Shown here in pieces: positions 26,489 through 34,780 of a DNA stretch of 64,000 nt. The translations under genes and the position numbers were made by a program. The notes under the pieces are model-generated. The model did not search any database. It had not been told where the DNA came from and saw only the letters and a list, made by a program, of their open reading frames with translations. Where the stretch lies: the NCBI GenBank assembly GCA_020638595.1, contig JACKIG010000011.1:62001-126000 (forward strand). Direction: 5' to 3'. Numbering within the stretch: the stretch's first letter is position 1; the number at the start of each line of letters is the position of its first letter. The DNA is from Rhodospirillaceae bacterium (GTDB taxonomy: Bacteria; Pseudomonadota; Alphaproteobacteria; DSM-16000; Inquilinaceae).

Positions 26489-27763
26489 CTAGAACTGCTC
26501 CGCTTCCGTGGAGTCGGCCAGCGCCGTCGTGGCCGACTTGCCGCCGGACACGGCCATCGACACGGCGTCGAAATAGCCCGTGCCGACTTCGCGCTGGTGG
26601 CGCGTTGCCGTGTAGCCCAGCTTCTCAGCCGCGAATTCCGCCTGCTGAAGCTCGGAATAGGAGGCCATCTGGCGTTCCTTGTAGCCCTTGGCCATCATGT
26701 AGGTGTGATAGTTGAGGCTGTGGAACCCGGCCAGCGTGATGAACTGGTACTTGAAGCCCATCGCCCCCAGTTCGCGCTGGAACTTGGCGATGGTCGCCTC
26801 GTCGATATTGCCCTTCCAGTTGAAGCTGGGCGAGCAGTTGTAGGCGCACAGCTTGTTCGGGAAGTCCTTGCGCACGCCCTCGATGAAGCGACGTGCCTGG
26901 TCGAGATCGGGATGCGACGTTTCCATCCACAACAGGTCGGCATAGGGCGCGAACGCCTTGCCGCGTTCGATGCAGAACTCCAGCCGGTTTTCCTGGCGGA
27001 TGCGGTAGAAGCCTTCCTCGGTACGATCGTCGCGGTCGATGAAGGGATGGTCGCGCTCATCGACATCGCTGGTGATCAGCTTGGCGCTCTCGGCGTCGGT
27101 CCGGGCGACCAGCACGGTGGGCACGTCCATGACGTCGGCGGCCAGGCGTGCGGCATTCAGCGTCCGCACGAAGCTCTTCATCGGGACCAGCACCTTGCCG
27201 CCCAGATGCCCGCACTTCTTCTCCGATGCCAGCTGGTCTTCGAAGTGTACGCCGGCGGCGCCCGCTTCGATCATCGCCTTCATCAGCTCAAAGGCGTTCA
27301 GCGGTCCGCCGAAGCCGGCCTCGGCGTCGGCGACGATCGGGGCCAGCCAGTTGCGCTTGGCGCCGCCTTCGCAATGCTCGATCTGGTCGGCGCGCAGCAG
27401 GGCCTGATTGATCTTGCGGACGACGTCGGGAACGGAGTTGGCCGGATACAGGCTCTGGTCGGGATACATCGCACCGGCCAGGTTGGCGTCGGCCGCCACC
27501 TGCCAACCGGACAGATAGATGCTCTTCAGCCCGGCGCGGACCATCTGCATGGCCTGGTTGCCGGTCGTCGCGCCAAGCGCATTCACGAAATCGCGCTCGT
27601 GCAGCAGCTTCCACAACCGTTCCGCGCCCATGCGGGCGATGGAATGCTCAATATGGAAGGATCCCCGCAAGCGCTCGACGTCGGCGGACGTGTAGTCACG
27701 CCGAATTCCATCGAAACGGCCCTTGCCGTTGTCGCCGTGGGAACCGGGGTCGAGGGGGGACAT
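26489..27763 (-). CDS. aceA: Isocitrate lyase
   Basis: Glyoxylate-shunt enzyme splitting isocitrate into glyoxylate and succinate, 424 aa. ATG 27763 is preceded by GGAGAG on the minus strand. The catalytic KKCGH motif is at residues 182-186 with Cys184; FEDQLASEKKCGH and NCSPSFNWK are both intact, so the enzyme should be active and not a methylisocitrate lyase. It is divergent from an ScfR/RamB-type regulator, which strongly suggests control by acetate or short-chain acyl-CoA status. No malate synthase gene is in the window. Confidence 0.97.
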   Translation of the reverse strand: MSPLDPGSHGDNGKGRFDGIRRDYTSADVERLRGSFHIEHSIARMGAERLWKLLHERDFVNALGATTGNQAMQMVRAGLKSIYLSGWQVAADANLAGAMYPDQSLYPANSVPDVVRKINQALLRADQIEHCEGGAKRNWLAPIVADAEAGFGGPLNAFELMKAMIEAGAAGVHFEDQLASEKKCGHLGGKVLVPMKSFVRTLNAARLAADVMDVPTVLVARTDAESAKLITSDVDERDHPFIDRDDRTEEGFYRIRQENRLEFCIERGKAFAPYADLLWMETSHPDLDQARRFIEGVRKDFPNKLCAYNCSPSFNWKGNIDEATIAKFQRELGAMGFKYQFITLAGFHSLNYHTYMMAKGYKERQMASYSELQQAEFAAEKLGYTATRHQREVGTGYFDAVSMAVSGGKSATTALADSTEAEQF

Positions 27764-27994
27764 GACACTCTCCTTGCGCGGCGGCTGCCCGACAATGCGG
27801 CGAGCCCCGGCGGCGTTGTCTGTTTTGTAAATGCGCGGAGACGCGTGCCGGCCACTTTGCTGATCTTTGCCATGGTGGTCAATACCCGATTGCTAGTAAA
27901 GTCGTAAACATGTAGCGTGCAACGGCTTTCGTATGGCGATATTGCAAATCTTGTAAAATCGCACGAACGGATTCCGAGACGAAAGGTCGGCGCT
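27764..27994. promoter_or_regulatory. aceA/scfR divergent control region with repeated TTTGNAAA-like sites
   Basis: A 231-bp region that is notably AT-richer than its surroundings. It holds TTTTGTAAA at 27823-27831, CTTTGC at 27855-27860 and again at 27865-27870, GTAAAGTCGTAAAC around 27895-27908, ATTGCAAAT at 27941-27949 and CTTGTAAAAT at 27950-27959. RamB/ScfR-type regulators are known to bind TTTGCAAA-like sequences, so these are candidate operators for the adjacent regulator on both genes. Sites were identified by eye. Confidence 0.45.
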
Positions 27995-29422
27995 ATGGCG
28001 AAAAAACCGTTGCTGGGGCCAAGGATTCGCCGATTGCGGCGCGAACATTCGATGACCCAAGCGGATATGGCGTCTCGTCTTGGAATCTCTGCAAGTTATC
28101 TCAATTTGATCGAAAATAACCATCGACCGATGACCGTGGATCTTCTTCTGCGGCTGGGTCAGACGTTCGACGTCGACCTGCAAACCTTCGCCGAGGACGA
28201 TGCCGGCAGGCTGGTGGCGGGGCTGAGCGAGGTGTTCAGCGACCCCCTGTTCGAACCCATCGACATCAAGCGTCATGACCTGGGCGACCTGGCGGGAAGC
28301 GTTCCCACCGCGGCGCAGGCCATGATCACGCTGTATCGCGCCTATCGCGAGGCGCGCGACAACCTTGCCCTGTTGACGGAACAGGGTGCGGGCGATGTCG
28401 GGCGGCTGGAAAGCCCGCGGACGATGGTCGAGGAGGTGAGGGATTTCTTCGATCGCGAGAGCAACTATTTCCCCGATCTTGAGGCGGCGGCGGAGGATGT
28501 CTGGCAGAGCGCCAAGCTGGACAGCGCCAATCTCTGGCAGGGCCTGAGCGAGTACCTGGAGCAGGAACTGGCGGTTCGGGTCAAGACCATGCCGATCGAC
28601 GTCATGGGGGCCGCCCGGCGCCGCTATGACCGCCACACCCGCCGCCTGCTGATCTCCGAGATGCTGCCGCTGCCCAGCCGGAACTTCCAGCTGGCCGTCC
28701 AGATCGGCCTGATCCGCGCGCGCCCGCTGATCGACCAGCGCATTGCGCAGGCAGGGTTCGCGACCACCGAGGCCGGCGGACTTGCGCGCCTGGCGCTGGC
28801 CAATTCGTTCGCAGCGGCCGTGATCATGCCCTATGACCGGTTCTATCGGGCGGCCACGGCGGTCCGCTATGACATCGCGGTGTTGAAGCGACGCTTCGAG
28901 GCGAGCTTCGAACAGGTGTGCCAGCGCCTGACGACGTTGCAGAAGCCGGGGGCGAAGGGCATCCCGTTCTTCATGATTCGCATCGACAATGCCGGCAACG
29001 TGTCCAAGCGCTTCAGTTCCGCGCGCCTGCATTTCGCGCGTTTCGGCGGCGCCTGCCCGCGCTGGAACGTGCATGAAGCGTTCAGTTCCCCCGGACAGAT
29101 CCACACCCAGGTGTCGGAGATGACGGACGGCGCCCGCTACTTCTCCATCGCCCGCACCGTCTCGAAACCGGGGGCCGGCTACCACCAGCCCGGCCAGACC
29201 TTCGCCGTTGCGCTGGGGTGCGAGATCGCCCATGCGGCGCAGCTGATCTATGCCGACGGGGTCGACCTGCAGAACGACGACATCGCCGTGCCCATCGGCC
29301 TGCAATGCCGGCTGTGCGAACGGCGCGACTGCGTGCAGCGGGCGTTCCCGCCGGCCAGCCATCGCCTCAGCCTCGACGAGAACGTGCTGGGCCCGACACC
29401 CTATCGGTTCGATACGGCCTGA
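27995..29422 (+). CDS. ScfR/RamB-type XRE regulator of short-chain acyl metabolism
   Basis: A 475-aa regulator from ATG 27995. The N-terminal Cro/CI-type helix-turn-helix is at about residues 8-62 (RIRRLRREHSMTQADMASRLGISASYLNLIENNHRP). It is followed by an IrrE/ImmA-like region and the C-terminal DUF2083 domain (YHQPGQTFAVALGCEIAHAAQ) with a Cys cluster CRLCERRDC near residues 440-452. Relatives are RamB of Corynebacterium and MccR/PrpR-like proteins, which sense acyl-CoA and control aceA/aceB or propionate genes. The divergent aceA is the obvious target. The activating ligand here is not known. Confidence 0.9.
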   Translation: MAKKPLLGPRIRRLRREHSMTQADMASRLGISASYLNLIENNHRPMTVDLLLRLGQTFDVDLQTFAEDDAGRLVAGLSEVFSDPLFEPIDIKRHDLGDLAGSVPTAAQAMITLYRAYREARDNLALLTEQGAGDVGRLESPRTMVEEVRDFFDRESNYFPDLEAAAEDVWQSAKLDSANLWQGLSEYLEQELAVRVKTMPIDVMGAARRRYDRHTRRLLISEMLPLPSRNFQLAVQIGLIRARPLIDQRIAQAGFATTEAGGLARLALANSFAAAVIMPYDRFYRAATAVRYDIAVLKRRFEASFEQVCQRLTTLQKPGAKGIPFFMIRIDNAGNVSKRFSSARLHFARFGGACPRWNVHEAFSSPGQIHTQVSEMTDGARYFSIARTVSKPGAGYHQPGQTFAVALGCEIAHAAQLIYADGVDLQNDDIAVPIGLQCRLCERRDCVQRAFPPASHRLSLDENVLGPTPYRFDTA

Positions 29423-29608
29423 CCGCCGGCCGCGCGCGGTGACGGCGCCCGTTGTTGGAATCATACAAACTTTACAGACTGCATAGGGAACCGGCTTGTC
29501 CCGGCTTCCTCCGGTCAATTGGCCTGACCGCTTTACCACTTGACACTTTGCCGCAGCCGGCGTCACCTGAAAGGGAACGGACAGCGTCCTCCGCTGGCGG
29601 CGAGACCC

Positions 29609-30346
29609 ATGCAGCTGCGTGCCATCGAGCCCCAACGCCTCTATCAGAAGGTGGCCGAACAGATCGGCGACCTGATCCGCCAGGGCACCTGGCGGGAGGG
29701 CGACCGCCTGCCGCCCGAACGCGATCTGGCCCTGCACCTGAAAGTCAGCCGCCCCGTGGTGCGCGAAGCGATGGTCGCGCTGGAGCTTGCCGGCTTCGTG
29801 GAGGTGCGGACCGGCGCCGGCACCTATGTGCGGACCCCGGGATCGGATGCCTACGTGAAGATCATCCGCGAAGGCGAAGCGGGTCCCAGCCCGTTCGAGC
29901 TGATCGCGGCCCGCCGCGTCATCGAGGGGGAGACGGCGGCCATCGCCGCCGAAGCCGCCACGCCCGGGCTGACGGACGGGCTGGCGAAGTCCATGGCGAA
30001 GATGGACCGCGATATCGGCCGCGGCGTGCAGAGCGTGTCCAACGAGGAGGACGGGGACTGGCAGTTCCATGTCCGCATCGCTGCCGCCACCGGCAACGCC
30101 ACGCTTGAGACGATCGTCAGCCAGCTTTGGCTGGGCATGCGCCGGCCGCTGTTCCGGGCGTTGAGCGATCGGGTCCGGCTGCCCGCCAACGCCCGCCGCG
30201 CGCTGGGGGAGCATCGGCGCATCACCGACTGCATCGCCGCTGGCGACGCCGCAGGCGCGCGCACCGCCATGCACAGCCATCTTGACCAGGTCCGGGACGT
30301 CCTGATGCGCGGCGTCGAGGACGAAGACGCGGAGGCCACCGCATGA
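29609..30346 (+). CDS. GntR-family regulator, FCD (FadR/UxuR) type
   Basis: A 245-aa repressor from ATG 29609. The N-terminal winged HTH (about residues 8-75) contains GDRLPPERDLALHLKVSRPVVREAM and GAGTYVR. The C-terminal all-helical FCD domain (about 90-230) has the metal/ligand residues expected for UxuR/ExuR proteins, for example DWQFHVRIAAATGN and LGEHRRI. Its stop overlaps the uxaC start (ATGA), so it is the first gene of the uronate operon and most likely represses it, relieved by a uronate or fructuronate. No clear operator could be picked upstream. Confidence 0.9.
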   Translation: MQLRAIEPQRLYQKVAEQIGDLIRQGTWREGDRLPPERDLALHLKVSRPVVREAMVALELAGFVEVRTGAGTYVRTPGSDAYVKIIREGEAGPSPFELIAARRVIEGETAAIAAEAATPGLTDGLAKSMAKMDRDIGRGVQSVSNEEDGDWQFHVRIAAATGNATLETIVSQLWLGMRRPLFRALSDRVRLPANARRALGEHRRITDCIAAGDAAGARTAMHSHLDQVRDVLMRGVEDEDAEATA

Positions 30347-31764
30347 CGGGTCCGCAGCTGCTGCATCCCGATCGCCTGCTGCCGCCCGAGCCGGGCGTCC
30401 GCGCCATCGCGCGCCGGCTGTACGAACGGGTCAGGGACCTGCCGATCGTCAGCCCCCACGGGCATACCGATCCGCGGTGGTTTGCGGACGACCAACCGTT
30501 CGCCGACCCGGCCAGCCTGTTCGTCGTGCCCGACCACTACCTGTTCCGCATGCTCTACAGCCAGGGCGTGGCGCTTGAGGACCTGGGGATTCCCCGGATC
30601 GATGGCGGCCCGGTGGAAACGGACCCGCGCGCGATCTGGCGGCGGCTGGCCAGCAACTGGCACCTGTTCCGGGGCACGCCGTCGCGGCTGTGGCTGGAAT
30701 ACGTCTTCCAGGAGATCTTCGGCATAACCGACCGGCTGGGCCCGGCGAACGCCGATACCCTCTACGACCGTATCGACGAATGCCTGCATCGGCCGGACTT
30801 CCGGCCGCGCGCCCTGTTCGAACGCTTCCGCATCGAAGCGATCGCGACGACGGAATCGCCGCTGGACGACCTGGCCCACCATCGGCGCATCCGCGACAGC
30901 GGCTGGACCGGCCGCGTGCTGACGGCCTTCCGCCCCGATCCCGTCGCCGATCCCGAGTTCGAAGGCTTCGCCGCCAACATCGTGACCCTGGCCGAGCTGA
31001 CGGGCGAGGATACTGCCACCTGGCAGGGCTATCTGAACGCCCTGGCCGCGCGCCGGCAGGTCTTCATCGACCATGGCTGCACGTCCACCGATCACGGCCA
31101 CTTGACCGCCACCACCAGCGACCTGGGCCGGGCCGATTGCGAGCGGCTGTTCGCCAAGGCGCTTGCGGGCGACGCGAGCCCGGGGGAGGCGGACATCTTC
31201 CGCGGCCAGATCCTGACGGAGATGGCGCGCATGAGCCTGGACGACGGCCTGGTGATGCAGCTGCACCCGGGGTCCTTCCGCAACCACAACGCCCAGGTCT
31301 ACGCACGGTTCGGGCGCGACAAGGGCGCGGATATCCCGCTCAGGACGGACTATGTGCGGGCGCTGAAGCCGCTGCTCGACCGGTTCGGCAACGAGCCGCG
31401 GCTGACGCTGATCCTGTTCATGTTGGACGAGACTGCCTTGGGGCGCGAGCTGGCGCCGCTGGCCGGCCACTATCCGGTCCTGCGCCTGGGTCCGCCCTGG
31501 TGGTTCTTCGACAGCCCCGACGGGATGATGCGGTTCCGCCGGCTGACGACGGAGACGGCCGGCTTCTACAACACCGTCGGCTTCAACGACGATACGCGCG
31601 CCTTCCTGTCCATCCCGGCCCGCCACGACATGGCGCGGCGCGTCGACTGTGCCTTCCTGGCGGAACTGGTGGCCGACCATCGGCTGGACGAGGATGAGGC
31701 GGAGGAACTGGCCGTCGACCTGGCCTACAGGCTCGTGAAGCGGGCCTACAAGCTGGACGGCTGA
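30343..31764 (+). CDS. uxaC: Glucuronate (uronate) isomerase
   Basis: Converts D-glucuronate to D-fructuronate and D-galacturonate to D-tagaturonate, 473 aa, of the amidohydrolase-like UxaC family. The early metal-binding segment is PIVSPHGHTDPRWFADDQPF. Other family stretches are HPGSFRNHNAQVYARFGRD and LGPPWWFFDSPDGMMRFR. It overlaps the regulator by 4 bp and is followed at 71 bp by a TRAP receptor gene. Together with the uxuB-type gene at the end of the operon it defines a glucuronate route. Confidence 0.96.
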   Translation: MTGPQLLHPDRLLPPEPGVRAIARRLYERVRDLPIVSPHGHTDPRWFADDQPFADPASLFVVPDHYLFRMLYSQGVALEDLGIPRIDGGPVETDPRAIWRRLASNWHLFRGTPSRLWLEYVFQEIFGITDRLGPANADTLYDRIDECLHRPDFRPRALFERFRIEAIATTESPLDDLAHHRRIRDSGWTGRVLTAFRPDPVADPEFEGFAANIVTLAELTGEDTATWQGYLNALAARRQVFIDHGCTSTDHGHLTATTSDLGRADCERLFAKALAGDASPGEADIFRGQILTEMARMSLDDGLVMQLHPGSFRNHNAQVYARFGRDKGADIPLRTDYVRALKPLLDRFGNEPRLTLILFMLDETALGRELAPLAGHYPVLRLGPPWWFFDSPDGMMRFRRLTTETAGFYNTVGFNDDTRAFLSIPARHDMARRVDCAFLAELVADHRLDEDEAEELAVDLAYRLVKRAYKLDG

Positions 31765-31835
31765 GTGGGGGCGGGCGGACCCGCCGATGGACAAGAACGG
31801 GCAAAGCACCCGAGGCGAAGGAGGAAGCAACAGCC

Positions 31836-32822
31836 ATGAACACGACAACCAGGCTCTCTGCCTTGGCCGCGGCGTCCGCGGTCGGGCTGTGCATGACGGC
31901 GGCATCGGCCGACGATATCGTCCTGCGTGCCGCCGATACCCATGATGCCGGCTATCCGACGGTGGAGGCGGTGGCCTATATGGGCCAGCTGCTGTCCGAC
32001 TGGACGGGCGGGCGCATCACCATCGAAACCTATCCCGGCCGGCAGCTGGGCGAGGAGCGCGATACCATCGAGCAGACCATGATCGGCGCGCTCGACATCA
32101 ACCGCGTCAACCTGGCCCCGCTGAACAACATCGTGCCGGAAACGGCGATTCCGTCGCTGCCCTACATCTTCCGGTCCATCGACCACATGCACAGGGCGAT
32201 GGACGGCGAGATCGGCCAGCAGATCATGGCCGCGTTGGAGCCGCACGGGCTGGTCGGCCTGGCCTTCTACGACAGCGGCGCCCGGTCCTTCTACAACACC
32301 GTCCGGCCGATCCATTCGCCGGCCGACATGGAAGGCCTGCGCATCCGCGTGCAGAATTCCGATCTGTTCGTGGCGATGGTCGAGGCGCTGGGCGCCAATG
32401 CCACGCCGATGGAATTCGGGCAGGTCTACGACGCACTGCGGACCGGCGTCATCGACGGGGCGGAGAACAACTGGCCGTCCTATGAATCCACCCGGCATTT
32501 CGAGGTGGCGCAGTACTACACGCTCGACCAGCACTCGCTGTCGCCGGAAATCCTGATGATGTCGAAGATCGTCTGGGACGGTCTCAGTGAAGAAGATCAG
32601 GACCTGGTGATGAAGGCAGCCGCGCTGTCGGTGCCGTACATGCGCCAGCTGTGGGAAGAGCGTGAGGCGGCCTCGCGCGACATCGTCGTGGCCAACGGCA
32701 ACGAGATCGTCGAGGAGGTCGACAAGCAGCCCTTCATCGATGCCATGGGGCCGGTCTACGAGCAGTTCGCCACCACGCCGGAACTGCAGGCGCTGGTGGA
32801 GCGCATCCAGGCCCTGCCATAG
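31836..32822 (+). CDS. TRAP receptor protein, probable uronate-binding (DctP family)
   Basis: Periplasmic binding protein of a TRAP transporter, 328 aa, with a signal peptide at residues 1-25 (cleavage near ASADDIVLR). ATG 31836 has GGAGGAAG just upstream. The DctP hallmarks are GLRIRVQNSDLF, with the carboxylate-binding Arg, and TGVIDGAENNWPSYES. The length and pattern match receptors for uronates and aldonates. Placement between uxaC and uxuB makes D-glucuronate or D-galacturonate the likely ligand (inference). Confidence 0.92.
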   Translation: MNTTTRLSALAAASAVGLCMTAASADDIVLRAADTHDAGYPTVEAVAYMGQLLSDWTGGRITIETYPGRQLGEERDTIEQTMIGALDINRVNLAPLNNIVPETAIPSLPYIFRSIDHMHRAMDGEIGQQIMAALEPHGLVGLAFYDSGARSFYNTVRPIHSPADMEGLRIRVQNSDLFVAMVEALGANATPMEFGQVYDALRTGVIDGAENNWPSYESTRHFEVAQYYTLDQHSLSPEILMMSKIVWDGLSEEDQDLVMKAAALSVPYMRQLWEEREAASRDIVVANGNEIVEEVDKQPFIDAMGPVYEQFATTPELQALVERIQALP

Positions 32823-32839
32823 GCCGTTGCGACCTTTAG

Positions 32840-32868
32840 GGCATGGCCGGCGACCGGCCGGCCATGCC
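32840..32868 (+). promoter_or_regulatory. Strong intercistronic hairpin after the uronate TRAP receptor gene
   Basis: A perfect 12-bp stem, GGCATGGCCGGC (32840-32851) with GCCGGCCATGCC (32857-32868), closes a 5-nt loop 18 bp after the receptor stop. Only a weak T-rich tail (GATTTCTTCC) follows. It probably protects the 3' end of the receptor mRNA or attenuates transcription into the permease genes (inference). Confidence 0.6.
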
Positions 32869-32918
32869 GATTTCTTCCCCTGCGCTGCCGTGACGGCCTG
32901 CCCGGATGCAGCGCGGCC

Positions 32919-33509
32919 ATGGGGGATATCCCGGATATGACCCAGCCAGACACGCCGCCCACGGGCACGTCGCCCCCCCAGGCGGGACCCGGGGGCGGCC
33001 GGCTCGCGCGGTCCTTTGCCGTGGCGGCCCGTGTGTTCGAGGCCATCGGCAAGATCGTGCTGCTGATCTCCGGCACCGGTATCGTCGCGATGACCCTGAT
33101 CATCGGCTGGCACGTCTTTGCCCGCCGTGTGCTGAACGACACGCCGAACTGGTCGGAGACGTCGACCGTCCTGATCATGTTCTGGTACAGCCTGCTGGGG
33201 GCGGCGATCGGTGTGCGCTACAGGATGCATATCGGTCTGGTGTTCGTGCGCGACCGCATGCCCCCGACGCTGCGCAAGGTCGTGGACTGCTTCACGCATG
33301 CGGTGGTGGCGGCCGTGGGCGTGCTGCTGCTGTGCTACGGCACCGAGATGGCCCAGTCGACCTGGGACCAGACCATCCCCACCGTCGGCATTCCCGTAGG
33401 CATCCAGTATCTGCCGTTCCCGATTGCCGGGGCGCTGATCGCCATCTTCGCGGTCGAGCTGCTGCTGCGCACGCTGTCCGGGCAGGAGCTTGAGGGCGCA
33501 TGGAACTGA
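32919..33509 (+). CDS. TRAP small permease (DctQ family), uronate operon
   Basis: A 196-aa four-helix membrane protein. After a Pro/Gly-rich N-terminus of about 40 residues come the spans IVLLISGTGIVAMTLIIGWHVFA and others. The DctQ motif appears as NWSETSTVLIMFWYSLLG with R-Y-R-M-H-I-G in the next loop. ATG 32919 is used; ATG 32937 is an alternative. Its end overlaps the next gene by 10 bp, so small and large subunits are translationally coupled. Confidence 0.9.
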   Translation: MGDIPDMTQPDTPPTGTSPPQAGPGGGRLARSFAVAARVFEAIGKIVLLISGTGIVAMTLIIGWHVFARRVLNDTPNWSETSTVLIMFWYSLLGAAIGVRYRMHIGLVFVRDRMPPTLRKVVDCFTHAVVAAVGVLLLCYGTEMAQSTWDQTIPTVGIPVGIQYLPFPIAGALIAIFAVELLLRTLSGQELEGAWN

Positions 33510-34780
33510 TCGCGCTGTTCGGCACCTTCGCGGTGCTGCTGGTGCTGGGCGTGCCGGTGGCGTTTGCGCTGGGCGCGTCCGCCTTTGCCTGCGCCTTTGC
33601 CATGGGGCTGCCGCCGACGGTCGTCGTCCAGCGCATCTCCTCCGGCATGAACGTCTTTTCGCTGCTGGCGATCCCCTGCTTCATCTATGCGGGCGAACTG
33701 ATGCTGCAGGGCAAGGTCGCCGACAAGCTGATCAATTTCGCCGTTGCCGCCATCGGTCATCTGCGCGGCGGACTGGGCCTGGTGAACGTTGCCGCCAGCA
33801 TGATGTTCGGCGGCATCTCCGGCTCTGCCGTTGCGGACGTCTCGGCCCTGGGATCGGTGCTGATCCCGAAGATGCGCGAGCAGGGCTATCACGCCGACTA
33901 TGCCGTGAACGTCACGATCACTTCGGCCACGCTCAGCCTGGTCATTCCGCCCAGCCACAACCTGATCCTGTTTTCCATCGCCACGGGGGGTGGCGTTTCG
34001 GTCGCGTCGCTGTTCATCGCCGGCATCGTGCCGGGACTGCTGGTGGGCCTGTGCCTGATGGCCGTCACCTACCTGATCGCCGTGAAGCGGAACTATCCGA
34101 CCGGCAGGTTCCCGGGCTGGATGCCGCTGCTTGTCACCTTCGTGATCGCGATCCCGGGCCTGATCACCGCGGCCATCATCGTCGTCGGCGTGCGGTTCGG
34201 CTTCTTCACGGCGACGGAGGCTGCGGGCATCGCCGCCCTCTATGCCCTGCTGATCACCGTCTTCATCTATCGGTCGCTGTCATGGCAGGAATTCCTGCTG
34301 GCCACGGTGAACGCGGTGAAGACCACGGCCATGGTGCTGCTGATCATCGGTGCGGCCATGGCCTTCGGCTGGATGATGGCGGCCAATCGCGTGCCGCTGA
34401 TGCTGTCGCAGATGCTGACGGGCCTCTCCGACAACCCGTACGTCATCCTGTTGACCATCAACGTGCTGCTGCTGTTTCTCGGCACCTTCATGGACATGGC
34501 GCCGCTGATCGTCATCACCACACCGATCTTCCTGCCGGTGGCGCGCGACCTGGGGATGGACCCGGTGCATTTCGGCATCGTGCTGATCATGAACCTGGGC
34601 ATCGGCCTGGTGACGCCGCCGGTGGGCACGGTGCTGTTCGTCGGCTGCGCCGTCGGCAAGGTGAAGATGGAAGAACCGTTGCGCACCATCTGGCCGTTCT
34701 ACGGTGCGCATGTGGTGGCGTTGCTGCTGGTCACGTATGTGCCGTTTATCTCCCTGGGCCTGGTGAGGCTGATCGGATGA
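33500..34780 (+). CDS. TRAP large permease (DctM family), uronate operon
   Basis: A 426-aa membrane protein with about 11-12 spans, the normal DctM length. Family motifs are FGGISGSAVADVSALGSVL, LVIPPSHNLILFS and MNLGIGLVTPPVGTVLF. It starts inside the dctQ gene and its stop overlaps the start of the uxuB-type gene (ATGA), which ties transport and catabolism into one transcript. Confidence 0.93.
   Translation: MELIALFGTFAVLLVLGVPVAFALGASAFACAFAMGLPPTVVVQRISSGMNVFSLLAIPCFIYAGELMLQGKVADKLINFAVAAIGHLRGGLGLVNVAASMMFGGISGSAVADVSALGSVLIPKMREQGYHADYAVNVTITSATLSLVIPPSHNLILFSIATGGGVSVASLFIAGIVPGLLVGLCLMAVTYLIAVKRNYPTGRFPGWMPLLVTFVIAIPGLITAAIIVVGVRFGFFTATEAAGIAALYALLITVFIYRSLSWQEFLLATVNAVKTTAMVLLIIGAAMAFGWMMAANRVPLMLSQMLTGLSDNPYVILLTINVLLLFLGTFMDMAPLIVITTPIFLPVARDLGMDPVHFGIVLIMNLGIGLVTPPVGTVLFVGCAVGKVKMEEPLRTIWPFYGAHVVALLLVTYVPFISLGLVRLIG

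Noticed and set aside
27893..30280. A 795-codon open frame on the minus strand
   Set aside because: It is antisense to the ScfR-type and GntR genes, which have clear domains, and its translation is His/Arg/Ala-rich without motifs.
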